A DNA stretch of 16,228 bases from WHSV01 sp050693975 (GTDB lineage: Bacteria > Actinomycetota > CADDZG01 > WHSQ01): assembly GCA_050693975.1 (NCBI GenBank), contig JBOGWV010000061.1, forward strand, positions 1 to 16,228. Direction: 5' to 3'. The notes under the pieces were generated by a model, which made no database searches, was not told the DNA's origin, and saw only the letters and a list, made by a program, of their open reading frames with translations. Shown here piece by piece: positions 5,760-12,762 of this stretch (position 1 is its first letter; every line of letters starts with the position of its first letter). The translations under genes and the position numbers were made by a program.

Positions 5760-7595
5760 ATGGCCCAGCGCAAGAAGTCCACGCGCAAGTCCAGTCGGAA
5801 GAAGTCGACTCGGAAGTCTACGAGACGGGCCGCCCGATCAAGAGTCCCGAAGCTCCCCAGCGGCCTTCCCCGCACGGTGTACGCGCAAGCCTCGCCGAGA
5901 TCAATCGGCGGCACGTCGCTGTTCGCTGCTGGAGAGGTGATCACGGCCGACTATGCGATGAACTTCGTCTCGGAGTCCGATCTCGTCATGACCGCGGCCC
6001 GCCGCCTGCAGGACGCGGGCTTCGACGTGCTCCAAATGTCGTCCGTCACGATCAACATCGCCGGCCCCCCCTCTCTGTACGACCGTGTTTTCGGGACGTC
6101 ACTGACGCCCGAGGAGCGTCCGGTGGTGAAAGAGCAGGGTCGCGAGGACACCGCTACTTTTGTCGAGGCGCCCGAGACCGATCTCCCAGGGCTCATCGAC
6201 ACCTCTGGGTCGGAGCTCGGCGACGTGCTCGAAGGCGTGGCTCTCGAGGAGCCCAGATACTTCATGCAGAATCCCTTCGCCCCCAACAAGAGCTACTGGT
6301 ACCTCGACGTGCCGGGCGATGTCTCGCTGGGGATGAACGCGGACAAGGCGCATCGAGGGGGAATCACCGGCAAGGGCATCAAGGTCGTCATGACCGACAC
6401 TGGTTGGTTCAAGCACCCCTACTTCACGAAACGGGGATACCGCTCGTCACCCGTCGTGCTAGGGCCGGGGACGGCCAACCCGCTAGACGACGAATCCGGG
6501 CACGGCACGGCGGAGTCGGCGAACGTCTTCGCGGTCGCCCCCGACGCCGACTTCACGATGGTGAAGCTGAGCTTCGTCAACACCATCGGCTCGTTCAACG
6601 CGGCGGTGGGGCTCAATCCGCACATCATCAGTAACTCGTGGGGTTCGAGTCAGAAGAATCCTCCGCTAAGCGCCGCGAACCAGGCGATGGCTGCAGCGAT
6701 CGCGCTCGCGGTCGCGAATGGAATCATCGTCGTGTTCTCTGCCGGTAACGGACACTTCGGCTTTCCGGGACAGCATCCCGACGTGATCTCCGCGGGCGGG
6801 GTGTTCATGGAGAGCAACGGCAACATGCGGGCGTCCAACTACTCGAGCGGCTTCGCCAGCAGCATCTACCCGGGGCGAAACGTGCCCGACGTGTCCGGTC
6901 TCGTCGGCATGCTGCCGCGTGCCGCTTACATCATGCTTCCGCTACAGCCCGGAGACGACATCGACACGGGTATGGCGGGAGGCACGCATCCGAACGGCGA
7001 CGAAACCGCGGCCAACGACGGCTGGGCGGCGATCAGCGGAACCTCCGCTGCCGCGCCGCAGCTCGCAGGGGTTTGCGCATTGGTCAAGCAGGCCTGCCCC
7101 AAGCTCACCCCCGCCCAGGTCCGTAGCATCCTCAAGTCCACCGCACGGGACGTCACCACCGGCACCTGCAACCCCGCCACGGGTGGCAATCCCGCCATTG
7201 TCGGGCCCGACCTTGCAACCGGTCACGGGCTCGCCGACGCCAACAAGGCCGTACTGGTCGCAAAGGTGAAGTGCCTCGGGCCGATCAAGCCGATCCGGCC
7301 GATCCAGCCGATCGGACCGGCACCCATAGCGCCCATCCAGCCGATTCAGCCCATCCAGCCGATTCAGCCGATCGGCCCGATCCAGCCCATTCAGCCGATC
7401 GGACCGATTCAGCCGATCCAGCCGATTCAGCCGGTGGGGCCGATTCAGCCCGTCGGACCCACGCCGATCGTGCCCGCGCCGCCCGGACCTGCCGAGGGCG
7501 AAGCGCCTCAGGAGGGGGAGGAGCAACTCTCGGCCGAAGATGTTGCCCAACTCGAACAGATCATCACCGAGTCGGACGACGACCTCGACCTTTGA
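5760..7595 (+). CDS. S8 subtilisin-like serine peptidase with basic head, prodomain, PIQ repeat tail and acidic end
   Basis: 611 aa; GAGGAGG at 5748-5754 lies 5 nt before ATG. Residues 5-29 are a Lys/Arg/Ser/Thr head built on KKSTRKS units; there is no signal peptide, so it is probably intracellular. Residues 60-169 resemble a kumamolisin/S53-type activation prodomain (AGFDV...INIAGPP...YDRVFGTSL). The S8 catalytic domain spans about 175-500 with the full set: D213 (VVMTDTG), H248 (SGHGTAES), oxyanion N330 (SAGNG) and S429 (SGTSAAAP). It should therefore be active. Residues 507-575 are a proline-isoleucine-glutamine/glycine repeat, and 578-611 are acidic (EGEEQL...DDDLDL). Its stop overlaps the radical SAM start (TTGA), making it first of a coupled operon. 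It may be the maturation protease or the modified substrate of the system; both are inference. Confidence 0.9.
   Translation: MAQRKKSTRKSSRKKSTRKSTRRAARSRVPKLPSGLPRTVYAQASPRSIGGTSLFAAGEVITADYAMNFVSESDLVMTAARRLQDAGFDVLQMSSVTINIAGPPSLYDRVFGTSLTPEERPVVKEQGREDTATFVEAPETDLPGLIDTSGSELGDVLEGVALEEPRYFMQNPFAPNKSYWYLDVPGDVSLGMNADKAHRGGITGKGIKVVMTDTGWFKHPYFTKRGYRSSPVVLGPGTANPLDDESGHGTAESANVFAVAPDADFTMVKLSFVNTIGSFNAAVGLNPHIISNSWGSSQKNPPLSAANQAMAAAIALAVANGIIVVFSAGNGHFGFPGQHPDVISAGGVFMESNGNMRASNYSSGFASSIYPGRNVPDVSGLVGMLPRAAYIMLPLQPGDDIDTGMAGGTHPNGDETAANDGWAAISGTSAAAPQLAGVCALVKQACPKLTPAQVRSILKSTARDVTTGTCNPATGGNPAIVGPDLATGHGLADANKAVLVAKVKCLGPIKPIRPIQPIGPAPIAPIQPIQPIQPIQPIGPIQPIQPIGPIQPIQPIQPVGPIQPVGPTPIVPAPPGPAEGEAPQEGEEQLSAEDVAQLEQIITESDDDLDL
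5772..5828 (+). repeat. Basic KKSTRKS repeat coding for the peptidase N-terminal head
   Basis: Residues 5-23 of the peptidase contain two KKSTRK units and related RKSS/RKST units. Codons vary between copies (tcc, agt, tcg, tct for Ser; acg, act for Thr), so the repetition is kept at protein level. The composition resembles nucleic-acid-binding tails such as histone H1-like or SR-type basic tails. Confidence 0.6.
7281..7484 (+). repeat. Pro-Ile-Gln/Gly tandem repeat region in the peptidase C-terminus
   Basis: Codes for residues 508-575 of the peptidase, made of three-residue units PIQ, PIG, PIK, PIR and PVG, often grouped as PIQPIQPIGP. The 9-bp units differ by synonymous changes (ccgatccag, cccatccag, ccgattcag), pointing to selection on the peptide and not to a recent slippage expansion. 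A proline every third residue predicts an extended polyproline-II-like rod. It ends before the acidic tail. Confidence 0.85.
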
Positions 7596-9499
7596 ATATA
7601 GCCAACGCGGGGCGGGCTCTGCCGGACCGCCAGGCTAACGGTGTGCTGCTTCTGAGCATGCCCTGGCACGCGCTCGAGCGACCGTCGCTGGGGTTGAGCC
7701 TGCTCCAGGCCGAGGTGCGCGCCGACGATGAGCGCTGCGAGATCGCGTACCTCGGCTTCGACTTCGCCGATTTTATCGGGCTAGAGGATTACCAATGGGT
7801 GCAGTCGGGGCTTCCCTACACTGCGTTCGCTGGTGACTGGATCTTTACGCGGGCCCTCTACGGTGACAGGCCCGGCGTCGATCAGCGCTACGTGCAGGAG
7901 GTGTTGCTCCAGACGTGGAGGCTCACCTCGGCCGATGTTCAGCGGCTGCTTCGTGTTCGCTCCTATGTCGAGGTGTATCTCGACCACTGCATGCGCGCCG
8001 CAGAGTACGGGTCGTTCTCGATCGTGGGGTTCACATCGACGTTCGAGCAGAACCTCGCCTCGCTCGCCCTCGCCAGGCGCATCAAGGAAGCGTGGCCCGA
8101 GGTACTCGTCGCATTCGGTGGCGCTAACTGGGAAGACGACATGGGGCGCGCTCTGCACGAGCGATTCTCTTTCGTCGACATCGTCTGTTCGGGCGAAGCC
8201 GACCGGTCCTTCCCCGCGATCGTGCAACGTGTCGCCGAGCGCCGGCGAATCGACGAGGTGCCCGGGGTGGTGTTTCGGAGAGGGGGCCGAAGCATCGCCA
8301 CCGGGCCGGCGCCAATGATCAGCGACCTCGACTCGCTTCCTTCACCCAACTACGACGACTACTTTGCATCGAAAGATGCCTGTGCTTCCGCGGCAGAGGT
8401 AACACCGGTCCTGTTGCTCGAGACCTCACGCGGCTGCTGGTGGGGAGCGAAGCATCACTGCACCTTTTGCGGCCTTAACGGCGGCACGATGGCTTTCAGG
8501 TCGAAGAGCGCCGAGCGCGTCATCGAGGAGATCCGCTCGCTCACGTCGTCGTACGACATTCACACGATCAGCGTCGTCGACAACATCCTCGACATGCGCT
8601 ACTTCAAGTCACTCCTGCCCATGCTTGCGGACGAGGGCCTTCCCATGAACCTCTTCTATGAAGTCAAGGCCAATCTGACGCGTGAGCAGGTGCGTCTGCT
8701 GTGGGCCGCCGGCATCCGCCACATTCAGCCCGGCATCGAGAGCCTCTCGGATCATGTCCTGAACCTCATGGACAAGGGAACGTCAACCCTCCAGAACGTC
8801 CAGCTCCTGAAGTGGTGCCGTGAGTTCGGCATACGACCCGAATGGAACTTCCTCTACGGGTTCCCCGGTGAGGAACCCGCGGACTACGAGGCCATCACGG
8901 CGTTGATCGATTGGATCGACTTTCTCGAGCCACCCAGCGGTCACGGGCCGATCCGGCTCGATCGCTTCAGCCCCTATCACGACCGAGCGCCGACGTACGG
9001 TCTGACCAACGTACGAGCCATGAAGCCCTACGAGTCCCTCTATCCCTTCGATCCGGCGACCCTGAGCCGGGTCGCCTACTACTTCGACTTCGACTACGCC
9101 GACGCTCGGGACCCCATCTCCTATGCCGGTGCTGCAATCGACCGCATGCGCAGGTGGATGAACTCGGGCCCGGTTGGCGCCTTGTGGATGGTCGAGTTGC
9201 CTCGTGGCCGTCTGGCCCTCGTCGACCGGCGGGGAGTCGAGCGAATCACCACGCTCGAGGACTGGCGGGCGGATGTCTACAGAGCGTGCGACCGGGTCAC
9301 TTCGCTCTCATCGCTGTTGAAGGTTGCTCCCGAAGCGCCCGAAGCCGAAATCCGGAGGTTCCTCGATAGCTCGGTGAGCGGGCGGCTTATGGTGGCTGTT
9401 GGGGAGAGGTATCTCGCGCTGGCGGTCCACAGGCCGCCGCGCACCAATCGAGTCGAGGAGCCGAACCGAGTCTCCCTCCGATTGGTCGAGGCATCGTGA
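7592..9499 (+). CDS. B12-binding radical SAM protein, RiPP-maturation type
   Basis: 635 aa from TTG 7592, whose TTGA overlaps the peptidase stop; in-frame GTG 7643 and ATG 7658 are alternatives, and homology-like sequence begins at VLLLSMPW (18-25), so the start is uncertain. Residues 18-215 form a cobalamin-binding-like Rossmann region (SIVGFTSTFEQN, VAFGGANWE, SGEADRSFP). The radical SAM cluster motif is C282-x7-C290-x2-C293 in GCWWGAKHHCTFCGLNGGTM, the characteristic motif of the RiPP maturation radical SAM protein 1 family (TIGR03975), assigned as C-methyltransferases. Later landmarks are GIESLSDHVLNLMDKG (381-396) and NFLYGFPGEE (419-428). The C-terminal part (about 545-613) resembles the family's small winged-helix end (RLMVAVGERYLALAV). 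It should use SAM, an iron-sulfur cluster and probably B12 to modify a peptide made by a neighbour. Confidence 0.9.
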   Translation: MNIANAGRALPDRQANGVLLLSMPWHALERPSLGLSLLQAEVRADDERCEIAYLGFDFADFIGLEDYQWVQSGLPYTAFAGDWIFTRALYGDRPGVDQRYVQEVLLQTWRLTSADVQRLLRVRSYVEVYLDHCMRAAEYGSFSIVGFTSTFEQNLASLALARRIKEAWPEVLVAFGGANWEDDMGRALHERFSFVDIVCSGEADRSFPAIVQRVAERRRIDEVPGVVFRRGGRSIATGPAPMISDLDSLPSPNYDDYFASKDACASAAEVTPVLLLETSRGCWWGAKHHCTFCGLNGGTMAFRSKSAERVIEEIRSLTSSYDIHTISVVDNILDMRYFKSLLPMLADEGLPMNLFYEVKANLTREQVRLLWAAGIRHIQPGIESLSDHVLNLMDKGTSTLQNVQLLKWCREFGIRPEWNFLYGFPGEEPADYEAITALIDWIDFLEPPSGHGPIRLDRFSPYHDRAPTYGLTNVRAMKPYESLYPFDPATLSRVAYYFDFDYADARDPISYAGAAIDRMRRWMNSGPVGALWMVELPRGRLALVDRRGVERITTLEDWRADVYRACDRVTSLSSLLKVAPEAPEAEIRRFLDSSVSGRLMVAVGERYLALAVHRPPRTNRVEEPNRVSLRLVEAS

Positions 9500-9912
9500 T
9501 CCCGACGGAGGCAGGAGTCTTGAACGAGAACATCAGGATCAGCGCCCTGGTGGTGCTGCGACCGGAGAACGACCACGCAGATTCTGAGCCGATCACCTCC
9601 GAGGTAGTCGGCTCCTACATGCCTGCTCGGGCCGCCGTCGAGGCATCAACCTCATTCTTCGCCGAGCAAGGCTTCGAGGTCAGCGACGTGGTTGCGATCA
9701 GTTTCTCGATCACCGGGTCCCGATCGCGGTTCGAGAACCTCTTTGGTCAAAAGCTCGATATCGAACGAAGGCGAGGAGGGGAGCTCTCCTCGGTCCGCCT
9801 CGAATCGGGCTCGCTCGAGTTCAACCTCTCCGCCCTTCCGCGAAACATCTCCCGCAACCTTCAGGCGGTGACATTCACTCCGCCGCCGGACTTCGGACCG
9901 GGCAACCCGTGA
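9496..9912 (+). CDS. Free-standing prodomain-like small protein
   Basis: 138 aa from GTG 9496, which overlaps the radical SAM stop (GTGA) with GAGG 4 nt upstream. TTG 9520, 8 nt after GGAGG (9507-9511), would give 130 aa starting MNENIRISALVV and is about equally likely. Residues 51-87 align without gaps to residues 79-115 of the S8 peptidase (37 positions, 9 identical and many conservative): GFEV/GFDV, a central ITG/IAG, and ENLFGQKL/DRVFGTSL. The later LPRNISRNLQAVTFTPPPDF parallels the prodomain end of the peptidase (LEGVALEEPRYF). There is no catalytic domain, signal peptide or membrane segment. Possible roles are inhibitor or chaperone of the peptidase, a carrier or recognition protein for the radical SAM enzyme, or itself the modified precursor (its tail is TPPPDFGPGNP). 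No described family was recognised. Confidence 0.8.
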   Translation: MIPTEAGVLNENIRISALVVLRPENDHADSEPITSEVVGSYMPARAAVEASTSFFAEQGFEVSDVVAISFSITGSRSRFENLFGQKLDIERRRGGELSSVRLESGSLEFNLSALPRNISRNLQAVTFTPPPDFGPGNP

Positions 9913-10562
9913 GCGTCACAACCCAGCGCGACCGCCTCGCGCTCGCGGAGGATGCGATCCTGCGAAGCCCTCTCGCCGCGCACGGCGGTGCCGCGGTCAT
10001 CCGGCTGCTCGACGTTGCCGCGGTCGCGAACCTTTCGAGCGAAGCTCTCGCTCGTCATTCCGACGCAGTCGTCCAAGAGGTGTGCTGTCCCGGTGACGAG
10101 TTCGAGAGACGAGGCGATCCGGATCGGTGGCTCGAGACCGCCACCGGTGGTCCGTTCCTGCAGAGCTTCTATGACTCTGAGTTGGCGCGGAACGCGATCG
10201 CCGGACTGACGGGCGTGCGCTGGAGAACTGCGGGGGGACTTGGAACGTTCTCCTACTACCGGAGAGCCGGGCATCACCTCGGACTGCATCGGGATCTCGA
10301 ACTGTGCGATCTCGCAGTGATCACCTGCGTGTACGACGACGCCCCAGATCACGCCTCGTCGGGCGTCCTTTGTCTCTATCCGACGCGCACCGGTGAAACG
10401 CTCGAGGCCATTTCAGCGGACGATCGAGGAGGGGTGCACGTGCGGCTTTCCCCGGGAGAGTCCCTCGTTTTGCTCGGGGGCGTCATAGCTCACCGGTTGC
10501 TGCCCATGAAGCCGGGGCACACGCGCATCGTCGCTCCTCTCTGCTACCAGGCCGACGGCTGA
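9909..10562 (+). CDS. 2-oxoglutarate/Fe(II)-dependent oxygenase-like protein
   Basis: 217 aa; GTG 9909 overlaps the preceding stop (GTGA). The facial triad is visible: H127-R-D129 in HHLGLHRDLE and the distal H195 in GGVIAHRLLP, with the 2-oxoglutarate-binding Arg at R206 (GHTRIV). The SYYRRAGHHLGLHRD segment and the C-terminal beta strands (LSPGESLVLLGG) match the prolyl-4-hydroxylase-like double-stranded beta-helix. It would hydroxylate or otherwise oxidise a substrate using O2 and 2-oxoglutarate. As last member of the coupled operon it probably acts on the same peptide or protein as the radical SAM enzyme; proline or isoleucine residues of the repeat tail are attractive targets, but this is inference. 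Confidence 0.78.
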   Translation: MSVTTQRDRLALAEDAILRSPLAAHGGAAVIRLLDVAAVANLSSEALARHSDAVVQEVCCPGDEFERRGDPDRWLETATGGPFLQSFYDSELARNAIAGLTGVRWRTAGGLGTFSYYRRAGHHLGLHRDLELCDLAVITCVYDDAPDHASSGVLCLYPTRTGETLEAISADDRGGVHVRLSPGESLVLLGGVIAHRLLPMKPGHTRIVAPLCYQADG

Positions 10563-10708
10563 CTACTCGTCTCCTCTCGACGACAAATCGAGTCACCCCA
10601 TCGGTGTAGGCGGACACGCTCGTATGTGTCGCGCCGAGTACCCGATCGTGTAATCCCGTAGCTCATTCAGGCCATCCCGAAAACGCTCCCCCTGCACCAT
10701 GTAAACGG

Positions 10709-10735
10709 TGACGGTGCTGATATAGACCAGTCATG
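10709..10735 (+). promoter_or_regulatory. Candidate promoter of the SARP gene, nearly leaderless
   Basis: TATAGA (10721-10726) is a good -10 and lies 8 nt before the GTG start at 10735, so transcription would begin at about 10733-10735. One TGACG (10709-10713), the motif of the upstream operator, ends 7 bp before this -10, but no second copy occurs 11 bp away. The rest of the 172-bp gap (10563-10734) shows only a weak 5-bp inverted repeat at 10576-10592. Confidence 0.4.
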
Positions 10736-11502
10736 TGAGAGAGACGGTAGCGCGACGTGACATCCGCCTCGAACTGCTTGGTGGGTTCGAGTTGCACTGT
10801 GACGGTCGGTCGGTGGACCTCCCCACCAGCGCTCAACGTCTTCTGGCCTTCCTTGCGCTTCACGATCGCCCCCTGCTGCGTAGCAACGTCGCCGGCGTTT
10901 TGTGGAACGAGACCACGGACGAGAAGTCCGCGGCGAACCTCCGCTCGAGCCTGTGGCGCCTCCGCCGACCCGGTTACGAGTTGGTCGAGGCCCGTCGCAC
11001 CGACCTTCGGTTGTCTCCGCAGGTAAACGTCGACGTTCGCCAGGTGATCGACGTCGCGCACGACCTTCTAAGCCAGCGCTCCCCCGACCGGTACATCGAC
11101 CTCGACGAGGACGAGCTCGCCGGAGACCTTCTTCCCGACTGGTACGACGACTGGGTACTTGTGGAGCGCGAGCGTCACCGGCAACTACGGCTCCACGCGC
11201 TCGAGGCCCTAGCCCTGAAGCGACTCGAGGTAGGCCGCCACGGAGAGGCCGCCGTCGCCGCACTGTCCGCGGTCTCGATCGAGCCGCTGAGGGAGAGCGC
11301 ACAGCGCGTCCTCATCCGCGTCCATCTGGCGGAGGGCAACGTGGGCGAGGCCGTGCGTCAATACCGTCTCTACCGAGATCTGCTCTTCGAGGAGATGGGC
11401 CTCGCGCCCTCGGACCAGCTCGAGTCCTTGATGCGGCCCATCACCGAGCGGGTCGGGATGAGCCTCGGCCGGGTGAGAGGCCGGGTTCGCCTCGAGCTCT
11501 AA
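10735..11502 (+). CDS. SARP-family transcriptional regulator (OmpR-type DNA-binding plus BTAD domain)
   Basis: 255 aa, the size of a short SARP. Residues 10-97 are the winged-helix DNA-binding domain: RLELLGGFELHCDGRSVDLP, then SAQRLLAFLALHDRPLLRS, then the recognition-helix region SAANLRSSLWRLRR (65-78). Residues 98-240 are the helical bacterial transcriptional activation domain (LLPDWYDDWVLVERERHRQL, EAVRQYRLYRDLLFEEMGLAPS). It lacks the NB-ARC/TPR extension of large SARPs. Known SARPs activate secondary-metabolite clusters by binding 11-bp-spaced direct repeats near -35, which is what the region 5635-5700 shows. GTG at 10735 is used; there is no Shine-Dalgarno and the -10 is 8 nt away, so it may be leaderless. 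It probably controls the adjacent operon (inference). Confidence 0.88.
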   Translation: MRETVARRDIRLELLGGFELHCDGRSVDLPTSAQRLLAFLALHDRPLLRSNVAGVLWNETTDEKSAANLRSSLWRLRRPGYELVEARRTDLRLSPQVNVDVRQVIDVAHDLLSQRSPDRYIDLDEDELAGDLLPDWYDDWVLVERERHRQLRLHALEALALKRLEVGRHGEAAVAALSAVSIEPLRESAQRVLIRVHLAEGNVGEAVRQYRLYRDLLFEEMGLAPSDQLESLMRPITERVGMSLGRVRGRVRLEL

Positions 11503-11514
11503 CCGACAGCCGGA

Positions 11515-11520
11515 TATGGT
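11515..11520 (+). promoter_or_regulatory. Candidate -10 element of glgC (leaderless start)
   Basis: TATGGT ends 6 nt before the ATG at 11527, so transcription would start at or next to the A of the start codon. No Shine-Dalgarno precedes glgC, which fits a leaderless mRNA, common in actinobacteria. No convincing -35 is seen. Confidence 0.35.
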
Positions 11521-11526
11521 TCGGTC

Positions 11527-12762
11527 ATGGCCAAGCCGAGGGTCTTCGGGATCGTGCTCGCCGGGGGCGAGGGCAAACGGCTCATGCCCCTCACGGCTCA
11601 GCGAGCCAAGCCGGCGGTTCCCTTTGCAGGAAGCTACCGGCTGATCGACTTCGCGCTCTCGAACCTCGTGAACGCGTCGTTCTTGCAGATCGCGGTGCTC
11701 ACGCAATACAAGAGCCACAGCCTCGACCGCCACATCTCGCAGGCGTGGCGCCTGTCCCCTCTACTCGGCAACTACGTCACCCCGGTTCCTGCGCAGATGC
11801 GCAGGGGCCGCCGGTGGTTCGCCGGCTCGGCCGACGCGATCTGGCAGAACTTCAACCTGTTGAGCGACGAGGAGCCCGACTACGTCATCGTGTTCGGGGC
11901 CGACCACATCTACCGAATGGACCCCCAGCAGATGGTCGAGGCTCACATCGCGTCGGGGGCGGGAGTCACGGTGGCCGGCATCAGGGTTCCTCGGGCAGAG
12001 GCCTCCTCCTTCGGCATCATCGAGGCGGCCGAAGACGGAGTTTCGATCAAGTCCTGGCTCGAGAAGCCCTCCGACCCCCCGGGACTTCACGACTCTCCAG
12101 AGGAGAGCTACGCGTCGATGGGCAACTACGTCTTCACGGCCGACGCTCTGATCGACGTCCTGAATCGCGACGCGGACAACGAGGACTCCGACCACGACAT
12201 CGGGGGCGACATCATTCCCATGATGGTCGACAAGGGAGAGGGTGCCGTCTACGACTTCAAGCGCAACGTCGTTCCCGGCTCGACCGACCGGGACCGCGAC
12301 TACTGGCGTGATGTCGGAACGCTCGAGAGCTACCACGAAGCTCACATGGACCTCATCTCATACGAGCCCGAGTTCAACCTCTACAACTACGAGTGGCCGA
12401 TTCTCACCGGGAACCCGGCTCTGCCCCCCGCAAAGTTCGTCCACGAGAGTGAGGGCAGGATCGGGCGGGCAGTGGACTCGATGGTGTGCGCGGGCGCGAT
12501 CATCTCGGGTGGAGACGTGCGTCGTAGCGTCATCTCCCCGGGCGTCAGGGTGAACTCTTTCTCCAGCATCGAGGGCTCGATTCTGCTACCCGGCGTCCAG
12601 ATCGGCCGTCACGCCGTCATTCGGAACGCGATCCTGGACAAGAACGTGCGCGTTCCGGAGCACTGCGAGATCGGCGTCGATCCGGCCAGGGACAAGGAAC
12701 GGTTCACTGTGTCGGACACCGGGATCGTGGTGGTGGCCAAGAACCAGAGGGTCGAGGCCTAG
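11527..12762 (+). CDS. glgC: Glucose-1-phosphate adenylyltransferase (ADP-glucose pyrophosphorylase)
   Basis: 411 aa. Catalyses ATP + glucose 1-phosphate to ADP-glucose + PPi, the committed step of bacterial glycogen (and, in actinobacteria, alpha-glucan) synthesis in the cytosol. The nucleotidyltransferase motif is LAGGEGKRLMPLT (11-23) followed by RAKPAVPFAG (26-35); also GSADAIWQN (100-108), GADHIYRMD (124-132), the sugar-phosphate site WLEKPSDP (177-184) and YASMGNYVF (195-203). From about residue 300 a left-handed beta-helix of hexapeptide repeats (MVCAGAIISGGDVRRSVISP) matches full-length GlgC. The length is normal. The start ATG lies 24 nt after the SARP stop. The end is tail to tail with the helicase gene, overlapping by 4 nt. 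Confidence 0.95.
   Translation: MAKPRVFGIVLAGGEGKRLMPLTAQRAKPAVPFAGSYRLIDFALSNLVNASFLQIAVLTQYKSHSLDRHISQAWRLSPLLGNYVTPVPAQMRRGRRWFAGSADAIWQNFNLLSDEEPDYVIVFGADHIYRMDPQQMVEAHIASGAGVTVAGIRVPRAEASSFGIIEAAEDGVSIKSWLEKPSDPPGLHDSPEESYASMGNYVFTADALIDVLNRDADNEDSDHDIGGDIIPMMVDKGEGAVYDFKRNVVPGSTDRDRDYWRDVGTLESYHEAHMDLISYEPEFNLYNYEWPILTGNPALPPAKFVHESEGRIGRAVDSMVCAGAIISGGDVRRSVISPGVRVNSFSSIEGSILLPGVQIGRHAVIRNAILDKNVRVPEHCEIGVDPARDKERFTVSDTGIVVVAKNQRVEA

Noticed and set aside
7281..7484. CRISPR-like or non-coding tandem repeat
   Set aside because: The unit is 9 bp, in frame, and varies only synonymously or conservatively; it is a protein repeat without spacers.
7271..7591. N-terminal extension of the radical SAM frame containing ADPADS-like repeats
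   Set aside because: It is the shifted-frame reading of the peptidase PIQ repeat; the radical SAM homology begins only near VLLLSMPW, after 7640.
10576..10592. Inverted repeat CTCGA/TCGAG after the oxygenase gene as a terminator
   Set aside because: Only 5 bp with a 7-nt loop and no T-run; too weak to call.
10902..12311. Plus-strand open frame of 469 codons spanning the SARP and glgC genes
   Set aside because: Very Arg/Gly-rich with no domain, and out of frame with two clear genes.
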